NCBI GenBank assembly: GCA_903895845.1 | Contig: CAITVK010000053.1 | Location: 1-64,000, forward strand | Source: an uncultured Chitinophagaceae bacterium | Lineage (GTDB): Bacteria; Bacteroidota; Bacteroidia; Chitinophagales; Chitinophagaceae | Length of the DNA stretch: 64,000 nucleotides | Direction of reading: 5' to 3' | Shown here: in pieces, positions 40,083 to 50,259 of the stretch | Layout: every line of letters starts with the position of its first letter | Numbering within the stretch: the first letter of the stretch is position 1 | Position numbers and translations under genes: made by a program | Notes under the pieces: model-generated | Told to the model about the DNA's origin: nothing | Seen by the model: the letters and a program-made list of their open reading frames with translations, nothing else | Databases searched by the model: none

Positions 40083-42251
40083 CTAAACAACTTCCAATAG
40101 ATATTTCTCAAGTACAGCTTTAAAGTCAGCTTCTTTAAAAGGCTTCACCAGTAATTCGTTGATTCCCATACGATAGTACTGCTCGGTGTTGTCACCAATG
40201 ATACTTGCGGTAAGGGCAATAATGGGTAAATTACTTTTGCGTATGTCTTTACTTTTCCTGATGATGGATGCTATCTGATCGCCAGTAAGTTTTGGCACGT
40301 TGATATCCGTTAATATCACATCGTAATAGTTATTCTCAAACAGACGAACACCTTCTTCACCATCTTTTGCAATATCAAATTCCATTTGCATTTTCTTCAG
40401 CAATAGCTTTATAAGAAGTATGTTCATGTCATTGTCTTCAATCACCAATGCTTTCTTGCCCAAGAAGCTTTGAATCTGTTTGGAATGTTCTTCAACAATT
40501 GGTACTTCTTTTTGAACAGGCTCAATGTCGTAAGGCATGGTGATGGTGAAAGTTGAACCTACATTTATTTCACTCTTCACTTGAATTTTACCACCTTGCA
40601 ATTCGGTAAGCATTTTACAGATTGCCAAGCCAAGACCAGTACCTCTGATGGCCCTTCTGCCACCATTTTTTGTATTGGTAGCTTGCGCAAATTCTTCAAA
40701 GATAAAACCCTGTTGATCAGCGGGAATGCCCACGCCAGAATCTTGTACATCAATCCGGACAACAATGTTGTTGTCTGTTTTAGTGATGCTTTTGGCAATA
40801 ATTTTCACCCTGCCGTGCTCCGTAAATTTGATAGCATTGCTGGTGAGGTTGAAGAGTATTTGTTTTAGCCTGAAAGCATCACCCTGAACGATCAAGTCTT
40901 CGGGCAATTGCACGTCAGATTGCAAGGCAATATTTTTCTTCTGGGCTGCAACAGAGAAGGCATATAATACTTCATCTACAACCTTTTTGATGCTGAAAGG
41001 CTGTGTATTAAGTGTAAGCTTTCCTGCATCGAGTTTAGAGAAGTCGAGGATATCGTTTACCGTTGTCAACAAATGATCCGAAGAAGTTCGGATGGCATTT
41101 AAATAGCGTTTCTTATCTGGATCGTATTCTATGTTATCCATTTGCTCGGTAAAGCCAATAATGGAGGTGAGGGGACTACGTATTTCATGGCTCATATTGC
41201 TGAGGAAACGGCTTTTAGTCATTACCAAACGCTCGGCAGTTTCTCTTGCTTCAATAATTTCTTTTTCATACAGCATACTCTTGCGAACGTTGTAAACAAG
41301 CGCTATCACCACACAAATAATAATCAGATAAGAAGCCCAAGACAATAAATTGATGGTGTCTTTAGCCTGCTTTGCGCGTTCTACTACTAAGTCCTCTTTC
41401 TCCTTGCCCGCCTCTTCCTCTAAACCAGAAATCTTTTTTAAAGCATCATTCAACTGATATTCAATTCTCAAATTTATTTGTGCCAACTGTTTTTCGTTGG
41501 CATCTAACTTCTCTTTAAGGGTTAGTTCATTATATTTTGTTTGATAAAATGCGTCTACATCCATTTGGGATTGGTCTGGCTGTCCTGTAATTATGTGGCC
41601 AGTTGCGGATGGTGTGGATGCAGTATTGGATGATGCAATTGCCTTATCTGCCTCCTCTTTATTGCCAAACGCATCTTTCAACTTATTAATGAATGCCTTC
41701 TTCTTATTACCAGTGGATTGACTGGTATCTGTTTGCTGCATCAGACTGTCATATCCTTTTAATATAGAATTGTTAGACATCCTGTACCAGTATGGATTGA
41801 TATAGAAACCACCATTGTTGGCACTGATCTTACTGATACTGATGGAGTCTGAAATACGTTTCAACAAATCAATTGCATCGGAAACCTGAATCTTTTGTTC
41901 GATACCAGCTATTATGGCACTTACACCAACGGTGTCATTGCTGCTTTTGATTGCCGTTAAATCATTGACACATGATACCAAGTGAGACAAATATTTGTTG
42001 CTGTATAAAGTATCTTTTGTGCTTAGATAGAGCCGGTAGGAATTTTCGGCTTCAAGCAGTTCCTTGTTGGTATTGCGCAACACATCAACTTTACTGTTGT
42101 CGCTACTCAAACTATTAAGATAGGAACGCAACTGTGCCAGATTCTTTGCATTGAAGATATTTAATAGCAACACTGCTATGATGACCATTAAACAAACAAT
42201 GAGTAAGACAATGTTTGAACCTGAAAACTTAGACTTGGGCAAAGCGGCCAT
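40083..42251 (-). CDS. Hybrid sensor histidine kinase with C-terminal receiver
   Basis: SRFLSNMSHEIRSPLTSIIGF, GTGLGLAICKMLTELQGG, KALVIEDNDMNILLIKLLLKK receiver. Confidence 0.95.
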   Translation of the reverse strand: MAALPKSKFSGSNIVLLIVCLMVIIAVLLLNIFNAKNLAQLRSYLNSLSSDNSKVDVLRNTNKELLEAENSYRLYLSTKDTLYSNKYLSHLVSCVNDLTAIKSSNDTVGVSAIIAGIEQKIQVSDAIDLLKRISDSISISKISANNGGFYINPYWYRMSNNSILKGYDSLMQQTDTSQSTGNKKKAFINKLKDAFGNKEEADKAIASSNTASTPSATGHIITGQPDQSQMDVDAFYQTKYNELTLKEKLDANEKQLAQINLRIEYQLNDALKKISGLEEEAGKEKEDLVVERAKQAKDTINLLSWASYLIIICVVIALVYNVRKSMLYEKEIIEARETAERLVMTKSRFLSNMSHEIRSPLTSIIGFTEQMDNIEYDPDKKRYLNAIRTSSDHLLTTVNDILDFSKLDAGKLTLNTQPFSIKKVVDEVLYAFSVAAQKKNIALQSDVQLPEDLIVQGDAFRLKQILFNLTSNAIKFTEHGRVKIIAKSITKTDNNIVVRIDVQDSGVGIPADQQGFIFEEFAQATNTKNGGRRAIRGTGLGLAICKMLTELQGGKIQVKSEINVGSTFTITMPYDIEPVQKEVPIVEEHSKQIQSFLGKKALVIEDNDMNILLIKLLLKKMQMEFDIAKDGEEGVRLFENNYYDVILTDINVPKLTGDQIASIIRKSKDIRKSNLPIIALTASIIGDNTEQYYRMGINELLVKPFKEADFKAVLEKYLLEVV

Positions 42252-42329
42252 ATTTGTTGATGTGGGTTAAAGATTCGTTCGAGTAAAGCGGTTACAAATA
42301 ATTTAGATTGTAAATATATATAATTGTAA

Positions 42330-43100
42330 CTAAAATACTACATACTCTCCTTTTGAATTAACTGTTATGACTGGTAATTTCTTATTAAACTCAAAATAAT
42401 CGAAAACTTCCTTGATGTTAATAGCAAATTTCTGATAGTATTTGTCATCGCTACTCACTTTCAGGAGATATTCCACACTTTTTGGGATGTTGTATCTAAC
42501 CGGGAAAACGTGTACTGGAATAAAGTCTTGCCCATTATTTTTTGCATGTGTGGCAAGGATATAAACTTCTTCTATAGGGTCATCTTTTATGGGGATGCAG
42601 CCGACTGTTATACAATTACCGTGTATGTAAATGTCACTTCCCGGCTTTACAGAGTCGCTCAATAATGCATCCGAGGCATTTGGATAATTTAATCCAAGTG
42701 CAAGATGATATTCACTGTAAGGTTTAAATTCGCTGATGTTATAAAATCCTTCCGGCACCTGATAGTCGCCTTCCACTCGCTTTGGTCCCAAGGCACCACT
42801 GAGTGCACAAACTTTATAGGTTTTAAAAAGCTTAAACTGCTCTTTATTGGTGTTGCGTACCCAGATTTCTAGTTGACTATCGTATTTGAAGCTTCTAAGA
42901 TAAACTTGCTTTGGAGGCCACACCAAACCCTTTTGTGCAAACTGTTTTTTCAGGGTGTCCTCCTTCGATTTAAAAGCTCCTGCCACCCTTGCGTTTGCCC
43001 GCTGTTGGTCCAGAAAGCTTTGTGCAGTAACACCTTCAAAAACCAAGACTGCCAGCAGTAGTAATAAACATCTCATAGAAGCAAAAGTAAGTGGAGACAA
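42330..43100 (-). CDS. L,D-transpeptidase (YkuD/YafK-like) family protein
   Basis: VPEGFYNISEFKPYSEYHLALGLNYPNASD...IYIHGNCITVGCIPIKDDPIEEVY. Confidence 0.92.
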   Translation of the reverse strand: MSPLTFASMRCLLLLLAVLVFEGVTAQSFLDQQRANARVAGAFKSKEDTLKKQFAQKGLVWPPKQVYLRSFKYDSQLEIWVRNTNKEQFKLFKTYKVCALSGALGPKRVEGDYQVPEGFYNISEFKPYSEYHLALGLNYPNASDALLSDSVKPGSDIYIHGNCITVGCIPIKDDPIEEVYILATHAKNNGQDFIPVHVFPVRYNIPKSVEYLLKVSSDDKYYQKFAINIKEVFDYFEFNKKLPVITVNSKGEYVVF

Positions 43101-43248
43101 TTATAAACTGTCTTTGATGTATTAACAAAGTGCATAAAAGTTATCGTTCGAAGTGTCTTGCTAAGAGATTCAGCCCTACTGACACTTGTTGAGGTGTGAA
43201 AAAAAAGTTGCACCTTTTGGGGGCTGATTCTGGTTCAATATATCCTGT

Positions 43249-43353
43249 GGTGTTAACACCAAACTTTGTGGTGGCAGCACCAAACTTTATGGTGTTACCA
43301 CCAATATTTGTGGTGCTAGCACCATTGTTTGTGGTGTTAACACCATAAGAAAG
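43249..43353. repeat. Tandem array D: 5 units of 21 bp, each with a GGTG-N4-CACC dyad
   Basis: ggtgTTAAcacc, ggtgGCAGcacc, ggtgTTACcacc, ggtgCTAGcacc, ggtgTTAAcacc in 21-bp register. Confidence 0.95.
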
Positions 43354-43752
43354 AAACGAGTGAGGAAAAGCTACAATTGTTTGGGTAATTATTGCCTGAA
43401 AGTGAGTGATAACATACACTTTGGGTTATTTGTCTGTTTAATTTCAGGAAAAAGCTACTGTCAACAACCAAAGAAACAGAAACACTTATTGGTGTAATTA
43501 TCTAACTGAATAAAGCGAAGATTAGTAGTAAATCATCCTATTGCTGTAAAGTTATTTGTGTGTATGTTGTGATTTTTGTAGCAATTGCTATAAGTTGGCA
43601 AAGGGAAACCCGTCTTGCATTTCGATTCATTTAAAAAGGCTATACCTTAGAGGTACAAACAAGCATGCAATCTCTATATTTATTCTCGAGTTGAAGCTTT
43701 AGTAAATTTATCAAATCCAATAAATTAATAAAAATAGCAGGTAAGGCATGAT

Positions 43753-44697
43753 TTACCCCAAAGCTTTCAGTATCTCTTTTGCTTGAATTGCATCACCTTC
43801 CAATTGCGCAATTAAGGCATCTAGGCCACTAAACTTTACTTCGTTTCTAAGAAAAGCATGAACATGAATCTGTAGTGTTTTGCCGTAGATAGTGGCATTG
43901 AAATCGAAAATATTCACTTCAATCAAACGCTTTTTGCCATCTACAGTTGGGCGGAAACCAATATTCATCATTCCGATAAGCGGCTTGCCTTCAAATGGCG
44001 AAAGATTTAAAGAGACGGCATAGACACCATCAGAAGGAATTAGTTTTTCTTGTACATTGAGGTTTATATTGGCTGTGGGATAGCCGATAGTTCTTCCTAA
44101 TTGATTTCCTTTTACAACTTCTCCTTCAAAAAAGTATGGATAACCCAAGAATTGATTGGCTGTTTCTATATCATTTTCCAATAAAGCATTTCTTATTCTA
44201 GTGCTACTGATAGTTACCTGGTTTAGTACTTTTTCATCTATCTCTTTCACATCAAAGCCAAGTTCCAATCCTATTTCTTCAAGCAGATGATAATCTCCCA
44301 CTCTGTTTTTTCCAAACCGATGATCGTAGCCTATTATAATTGTATGCGGTTTGAAATAATGATAGAGGAATTCTTTGCAATATTCATCAGCAGTCTTATT
44401 GGCAAATTCTTGTGTAAACGGAACAATGACCAAGTGATCGATGCCAGCTTTGTCTAGTAAATATATTTTTTCCTCAAAAGTGTTCAGCAATGCAACTGTC
44501 CCTCCATAACTTCCAACTACCGAGCGTGGATGAGGACTAAAAGTAATGATGACAGTCTCGCCATTTACTTGGGATGCTGTTTCCTTAAGTTGTCTGATTA
44601 TTTGCTGATGCCCAAGATGAACCCCATCGAAGGTTCCGATGGTAATAACAGCATTATTGAAAAGAGGTAAATGCGCTAAATCTTTATGTACTTGCAT
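43753..44697 (-). CDS. ribF: Bifunctional riboflavin kinase/FAD synthetase
   Basis: TIGTFDGVHLGHQQIIRQL, GYDHRFGKNRVGDY, GRTIGYPTANI. Confidence 0.96.
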   Translation of the reverse strand: MQVHKDLAHLPLFNNAVITIGTFDGVHLGHQQIIRQLKETASQVNGETVIITFSPHPRSVVGSYGGTVALLNTFEEKIYLLDKAGIDHLVIVPFTQEFANKTADEYCKEFLYHYFKPHTIIIGYDHRFGKNRVGDYHLLEEIGLELGFDVKEIDEKVLNQVTISSTRIRNALLENDIETANQFLGYPYFFEGEVVKGNQLGRTIGYPTANINLNVQEKLIPSDGVYAVSLNLSPFEGKPLIGMMNIGFRPTVDGKKRLIEVNIFDFNATIYGKTLQIHVHAFLRNEVKFSGLDALIAQLEGDAIQAKEILKALG

Positions 44698-44977
44698 AAT
44701 GAATACTACAAATTTAGGGGGAAGCTAGTTACGAAAAAAGCAAAGTCGATTAATAGCTTGGTTATTTATCGACTTTCTATTAGTTATCAACATAGTCTGC
44801 CTCTTTACTTGATAGCAGTATTTATGGCTTTATATTAAGGATGTTCGAATAATTTGTACTTTGATAGTCTATGTTTATTCATTGGAATTGATGTTAAAAT
44901 TATCATGTAAAGCGAGCGCCTTTTTTTACTTATGACACTTACCCTTATTTTTGCGCCTCTAAAAAAACTCCTTGAGT

Positions 44978-45739
44978 ATGAATTTTAATCTTTCACAAAT
45001 ACCCGAACGTACAGAGCAGCCTAGACAAAACGGGGTGACAATGGTGATGGACAAGGGGCTTAGCATTAGGGAAGTACACGATTTTATGAGTGTTTCTGGC
45101 CCACATGTGGATATAATAAAGCTTGGTTTTGGCACTTCGTATGTAACGCCAAATCTTCGTGAGAAAATACAGGCCTATCAAAGCTATGATGTGCCAATTT
45201 ATTTTGGTGGTACATTATTCGAAGCTTTTTTGATACGAAATCAATTTCAGGATTTTATTGCAGTGTGTAAAGATTATGGTATTACACATGTAGAAGTGAG
45301 TGATGGAAGCATCACGATTCCTCATGCGGAGAAATGTGGTTACATAGAGAAACTTACAAAGCATTTTACCGTTTTGAGTGAAGTAGGTAGTAAAGATGCC
45401 TTGCATATTATTCCACCTTATAAGTGGATAGAATTGATGCGTGCAGAGTTGGAGGCTGGTTCTTCATACGTTATTGCAGAAGCAAGAGAAGCCGGAAACG
45501 TAGGTATTTATAGAGGTAGTGGTGAGGTACGTGAAGGGTTGGTACAGGAGATATTGACACAGATTCCCGAGGAAAAGATACTTTGGGAGGCTCCACAGAA
45601 AGCACAACAACTCTATTTTCTTGAATTGATTGGTTGCAACGTAAACCTGGGAAATATAGCCCCTAACGAAGTAATACCGTTGGAATCTATGCGTATTGGT
45701 CTTCGTGGAGATACTTTTCATTTGTATTTATCTAAATAG
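44978..45739 (+). CDS. Phosphosulfolactate synthase-like (ComA) protein
   Basis: VTMVMDKGLSIREVHDFMSVSGPHVDIIKLGFGTSYV...IPIYFGGTLFE-type core; AREAGNVGIYRGSGEVREGLV. Confidence 0.88.
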   Translation: MNFNLSQIPERTEQPRQNGVTMVMDKGLSIREVHDFMSVSGPHVDIIKLGFGTSYVTPNLREKIQAYQSYDVPIYFGGTLFEAFLIRNQFQDFIAVCKDYGITHVEVSDGSITIPHAEKCGYIEKLTKHFTVLSEVGSKDALHIIPPYKWIELMRAELEAGSSYVIAEAREAGNVGIYRGSGEVREGLVQEILTQIPEEKILWEAPQKAQQLYFLELIGCNVNLGNIAPNEVIPLESMRIGLRGDTFHLYLSK

Positions 45740-45758
45740 TTGGTAAAAACTAATTGCT

Positions 45759-46526
45759 ATGATTGAGAACCCGTCAATAGGAGCGGATAGACTGTATGTA
45801 TTGATTGGGTTTCCACTTGCGCATTCTTTTTCGGAACGATATTTTAATGATAAATTCAAAAGGGAAGGGATTGAGAATACTGAATTTAAGTCCTTCTCGT
45901 TCGAAAATATCGATGATATCAGGGAAATCATTTTCAACCATCCAAATCTGAAAGGATTTGCAATTACCATTCCTCATAAAAAAACTATTTTGCCTTTTCT
46001 TGATGAGGTTACCGATGAAGTGAGGCAAATGGGGGCATGCAATTGTGTACGTATCCAACATGGAAAATTAAGCGGGTACAACACAGATGTTATTGGGTTT
46101 GAGAAATCTTTTATCAAGAAGCTACAACCTCATCATACAAAGGCTTTGATATTGGGGAGCGGCGGCGCAGCTGCCGCAGTAGAATTTGTTTTACGCAAAC
46201 TGAATATCAGTTATCAATTTGTTTCACGAAACCGTAATGAAGAAGAAGGTATTTTGTCTTATGAGGATTTAAACGAGGATGTATTGTCTGAATGCACTGT
46301 AATTATTAATACAACTCCACTAGGTACTTTTCCAAAGGTTGATGATGCAGCAGCAATCCCATATTCCTTGCTGACTCCCAAGCACTATCTGTTTGATCTT
46401 GTGTATAATCCTGCAGAAACAAAATTTATAAGACAAGGAAGAGAGCAAGGTGCTGCTACTGAAAATGGTTACGAGATGCTTGTTTTGCAGGCAGAAGAGA
46501 ATTGGGCAATCTGGAATAGAAAATAA
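45759..46526 (+). CDS. aroE: Shikimate dehydrogenase
   Basis: YVLIGFPLAHSFSERYFN, GFAITIPHKKTILPFLDEV, ILGSGGAAAAVEFVL. Confidence 0.95.
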   Translation: MIENPSIGADRLYVLIGFPLAHSFSERYFNDKFKREGIENTEFKSFSFENIDDIREIIFNHPNLKGFAITIPHKKTILPFLDEVTDEVRQMGACNCVRIQHGKLSGYNTDVIGFEKSFIKKLQPHHTKALILGSGGAAAAVEFVLRKLNISYQFVSRNRNEEEGILSYEDLNEDVLSECTVIINTTPLGTFPKVDDAAAIPYSLLTPKHYLFDLVYNPAETKFIRQGREQGAATENGYEMLVLQAEENWAIWNRK

Positions 46527-46560
46527 AAAGATTACTCTTTTGTTTTTGAAATTTTACTCG

Positions 46561-48558
46561 CTAATAATTTATCGTCACCCCAAACTTAACTAAATCCTGC
46601 ACGCCTAACGCATCAGCAGCTGCCGTACTTATTCTGGCAACTAATCCGTTATCTTCTTTTACTGGTGGTAATGGTCCCATCACTTTTGCACAGATACTTT
46701 TGTCATTCACAGTTATCCGCACGATAGAGCCCTGATTGATGTCATTTATCAATATATAGTATTTCTTGTCTTCCCAGCCACTTGTCGATTTAAAAGCAGC
46801 TGCATCACCGGTTGTGGTATTGTCAGACAAGTGTGTTCTGTCAAAATAGCCAGCATAGAAACCTTCTTTGTCAGCATATTTAGCGTACTTGGGTATTGGT
46901 GCAGGATCTACAATATCCAATGATTGGCTTCTTGAAACTGTTTCCTGAATATTTCTCTTTGTACTATCAACATTTGGAGGATACAAACGCGCTGGTATTG
47001 TATCTTTAACAACCCTAGTGGAATCTCTGGACAGTCTGGAAGTGTCCTTTGCCACAAAAGGTAAAGAGGGATTTATCTTTTTTATGATGGCAGTATTAGC
47101 TGTTACCACTGTATCTTTTGTAGCAGATAGGGTAGGGGTTGTCACTATTTCTTGACCTACAATTAATCCCATTCCAGGCCTGACTACATCAGTCTTCATT
47201 CCATTCCACTCCATCAGTTGGGCTTCTGTAGTTTTAAATTGCTTACTTATCTTATAGAGATTATCTTTTTTTGCCACAATGTATTTGATAGGCCTTGTGG
47301 TGGTTGTTACTGTTGTAGGAACTGCTGATTTTATAGTAGGAGGACTCGTATTATCCTTCAATCCGGTACTAACAGAAGGCATAACAGCGGTTGGAACTTC
47401 CGATATTTTAGCACCAACAGCAGGTATTTTCAAGGTAGAGCCCTCTTTCAAAGAACTTTTCGTATTCATTCCATTCAGCCGCATAATGTCTCCAACGGTT
47501 GTATGATTTGCTTTGGCAATAGAAGACAGCGTTTCTTTAGGTTTAATAATATGTTCCGTGTAGTTAGTTTCCTGTGCAGATGTAGATGCAAAAGTTGAAG
47601 CTGCGGGTACTTCAGGCTTAATGGCTGCTATAGCCTCCTCTTTCGCAGGTATTTTAATTGTTTCTCCACGCTTCAAAGGGCGTTTCGACTTCATGTTATT
47701 CAAGCGCATAATAGCACCGATGGTGGTATGATTTGTTTTTGCTAGCGATAGTAGTGTTTCTTTGGCTCTTATGATATGTTCTGAGAAGGCAGGTTGTTGT
47801 GGAGCAGTAACTTCAGGTGTTTTAGTTATAGGTACTTCGATAGTAGTAAATGCGCTGTTGGGTATTTTTAGACTGGACCCATCCTTCAAAATGCTTTTTG
47901 AGTTTATTCCATTCAACCGCATGATAGCCTCGATAGTCGTATGATTTGCTTTGGCAATAGAATACAAAGACTCCTTTGGTTTGATGATATGTTCTGTATA
48001 ATCAGCTGTTTGTGCTGGTTTAGATTCTGTTGTAATAAGCGTTGTCATTGTTTCAACCGGTGGAGGATTAAGCGCTTCTTTTACAGGTATCTTGATTGTT
48101 TCGCCAGGCTTTAATACACTTCTGGTATTTAAACCATTCAACTTCATAATGGCAGCTACTGTTGTTTCATTTTGTCTGGCAATTGAAGAAAAACTCTCTT
48201 TTGGTTTGATGATATATTCCTTATACCTCTGGGTTTGTTCTGATGCTTCTGCAGCAGCAACATTGGGCGCGGGAGTATTTGTAGCCTGAGTTTCCGTAGG
48301 AGTGGAGCCTATTGTTTGCTTGATAGGCACTTTGATGTTTTTTCCCAACCTCAATACACTTTTTGAAGTCAGGTTGTTGAGGTGCATCAGTTCCGAAACG
48401 GTTGTTTTGTTTGCCTTCGCAATAGTAGATAATGTTTCGCCTTTCTTTATTTTATGAAGTGAATAGCTGTTTGTCTGAGCTTCAGCAAGTTGGGTTGTGA
48501 CAGATAGAAAGAATGCAATGATTAATAATTTACAAAAAGAGACCTGAGGCATAAACAA
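46561..48558 (-). CDS. Exported protein with six LysM modules and a C-terminal RlpA-like (DPBB) domain
   Basis: Repeated YxEHIIKPKETLxSIAKANHTTxxxIMRLNGMxSKxxLKxGxTxKIP; C-terminal GFYAGYFDRTHL...SIVRITVNDKSICAKVMGPLP. Confidence 0.9.
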   Translation of the reverse strand: MFMPQVSFCKLLIIAFFLSVTTQLAEAQTNSYSLHKIKKGETLSTIAKANKTTVSELMHLNNLTSKSVLRLGKNIKVPIKQTIGSTPTETQATNTPAPNVAAAEASEQTQRYKEYIIKPKESFSSIARQNETTVAAIMKLNGLNTRSVLKPGETIKIPVKEALNPPPVETMTTLITTESKPAQTADYTEHIIKPKESLYSIAKANHTTIEAIMRLNGINSKSILKDGSSLKIPNSAFTTIEVPITKTPEVTAPQQPAFSEHIIRAKETLLSLAKTNHTTIGAIMRLNNMKSKRPLKRGETIKIPAKEEAIAAIKPEVPAASTFASTSAQETNYTEHIIKPKETLSSIAKANHTTVGDIMRLNGMNTKSSLKEGSTLKIPAVGAKISEVPTAVMPSVSTGLKDNTSPPTIKSAVPTTVTTTTRPIKYIVAKKDNLYKISKQFKTTEAQLMEWNGMKTDVVRPGMGLIVGQEIVTTPTLSATKDTVVTANTAIIKKINPSLPFVAKDTSRLSRDSTRVVKDTIPARLYPPNVDSTKRNIQETVSRSQSLDIVDPAPIPKYAKYADKEGFYAGYFDRTHLSDNTTTGDAAAFKSTSGWEDKKYYILINDINQGSIVRITVNDKSICAKVMGPLPPVKEDNGLVARISTAAADALGVQDLVKFGVTINY

Positions 48559-48576
48559 AATGAGTTTGCGGTAAAA

Positions 48577-49923
48577 TTAATCTTTTAGGATTCTCCAAGC
48601 TTGTGGGTAGTAATTATTCATGCGATTGGGTAAAACTTTTGCCCATCCTAATGGCAATCCACAATAGACTATCAGATTCCAACCTGTTTTAGATTCAATG
48701 AATAAATCTTGTCTTCTCAAATATTGCAAAGCTTGTAACTCATTCAATTCCAATGTATTGAAATGATTAAGTGGTAAATAGCTCATAGCTAATTCGTGAT
48801 GTGGAATTACGTCTTTACCCTTTATTGTGCCTATTTCTATCCCAGCTTTCTTGATATATAGTTGCTTAGCTAATACTTGCAGTGCTGTTAAAAACTCCGT
48901 TGGGACAGCTTTTATCGCTTCTCCCTGCTTAAACAAGGAATAGTTTTGTGGTATGGCTATAAAGTTATTGATGGTCTCTTGCTCTATTTTATTGGGTAAC
49001 GGGAGTTTTTGCTCGGGGTAGTAGCCTTCTGCTCCGCCATCTTGCTTGGTAAAAGCGGCAATAAAGAATCCTTCTCCTTGGGTTAGATAAGGATAAAAAC
49101 GGTACCCATAAGCCGCCTTCTCTTCGGATTGTGTTTCAATAATTCCCCAACTGTCTTGTAATATAATTCTGTTACTTTCGAAACTGTGACTAGTTGTTAA
49201 CTTATCCAGCACTTCTTCATCTTCTTCTTTGCTATAACTACAGGTGCTGTAAATGAGTGTCCCCCCTTGTTTCAGGCAAGGCAATATATCGGCGACAATC
49301 CTTTCCTGACGTTGGCTGCAAAGGCGTACATTGTTCTCACTCCATTCCTCTATTGCACTTGGATCTCGTCTAAACAAGCCGCTGCCACTACAAGGAGCGT
49401 CTATTACTATTACATCAAAATAATTTTCGAGTGCTTTAAAGTGTGCTGGATCATTATTGGTAACAACTACATTGCTGCTGCCCCATTTGGTTATATTCTC
49501 TACCAATACACTCGCTCTGGCTTTAATTACTTCATTGCTAACGATCAATCCATCCGCAAAATAACTTGCCAATAGGGTACTCTTGCCTCCAGGAGCAGCG
49601 CATAAGTCCAGCACTTTTAAACCTGTTGTATTAATGCCAATGGTTTGCTTCAATACTTCCCATAAGAACATGCTGCTTGCTTCCTGCACGTAATAGCCAC
49701 CTGCATGAAAGATTGGGTCAAACGTAAAAGAAGGGCGTTGAGGAAGATAATACCCATGAGGACACCAGGGAATAGGCTTTCCTTCTTTGGTAAGCATGGC
49801 TTTCTTTGCCGGATTAAATCGGATAGACGTAACCTGTTCCCCAGAGAGGTGCACAGCCTCAAATAATGATTTGTCGAACCCTTCTACATGCTGTAATGAC
49901 TCCAATAACAATGGTGGTATCAT
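48577..49923 (-). CDS. RsmB/RsmF-type RNA (cytosine-5) methyltransferase
   Basis: VLDLCAAPGGKSTLLASYF, VIDAPCSGSGLFRRDPSAI, LIYSTCSYSKEEDEEVL. Confidence 0.95.
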   Translation of the reverse strand: MIPPLLLESLQHVEGFDKSLFEAVHLSGEQVTSIRFNPAKKAMLTKEGKPIPWCPHGYYLPQRPSFTFDPIFHAGGYYVQEASSMFLWEVLKQTIGINTTGLKVLDLCAAPGGKSTLLASYFADGLIVSNEVIKARASVLVENITKWGSSNVVVTNNDPAHFKALENYFDVIVIDAPCSGSGLFRRDPSAIEEWSENNVRLCSQRQERIVADILPCLKQGGTLIYSTCSYSKEEDEEVLDKLTTSHSFESNRIILQDSWGIIETQSEEKAAYGYRFYPYLTQGEGFFIAAFTKQDGGAEGYYPEQKLPLPNKIEQETINNFIAIPQNYSLFKQGEAIKAVPTEFLTALQVLAKQLYIKKAGIEIGTIKGKDVIPHHELAMSYLPLNHFNTLELNELQALQYLRRQDLFIESKTGWNLIVYCGLPLGWAKVLPNRMNNYYPQAWRILKD

Positions 49924-49983
49924 GATGCGAAGATAGGGTTATAGGCTGTAGTGATAAATGTTTCGGAATAGTTTTAAATGCCC

Positions 49984-50181
49984 ATAATTCTTGCGGTGTG
50001 TAGTATGATTATTGGCATCCGTCGTTCAATTATTGACCTGCGCAGTATGATTTATGAGGTAAGCAGTGTAATTATCGGTACCTGTTGCATGATTATTGGC
50101 AGGCGCAGTACGATTATTGGCACCTGTCGTTCAATTATTGACCTGCGCAGTATGATTTATGGGGTAAGCAGTGTAATTATT
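49984..50181. repeat. Tandem array F: about 9.4 units of 21 bp with an internal 105-bp duplication
   Basis: Unit starts at 50005, 50026, 50047, 50068, 50089, 50110, 50131, 50152, 50173; consensus ATGATTATTGGCACCTGCAGT. Confidence 0.95.
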
Positions 50182-50205
50182 GATAGTATCCAAATAAGTG
50201 TGTAA
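50182..50205 (+). mobile_element. Solo IS256-type left terminal sequence, identical to the IS at 60466
   Basis: GATAGTATCCAAATAAGTGTGTAA matches 60466-60489 24/24; no transposase follows. Confidence 0.85.
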
Positions 50206-50259
50206 AGTATCTAACTTGGGAGTTATTGGTAGATAGTCGTTTGGGTACACTTTTAATTT

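Noticed and set aside
43141-43419. Minus ORF with FGVNTTN-type heptapeptides
   Set aside because: Artefact of the 21-bp array D; no credible start context or domain.
49978-50205. Plus ORF with RSIIDLR/SMIYEVS repeats
   Set aside because: Artefact of array F; it runs into the IS end sequence.
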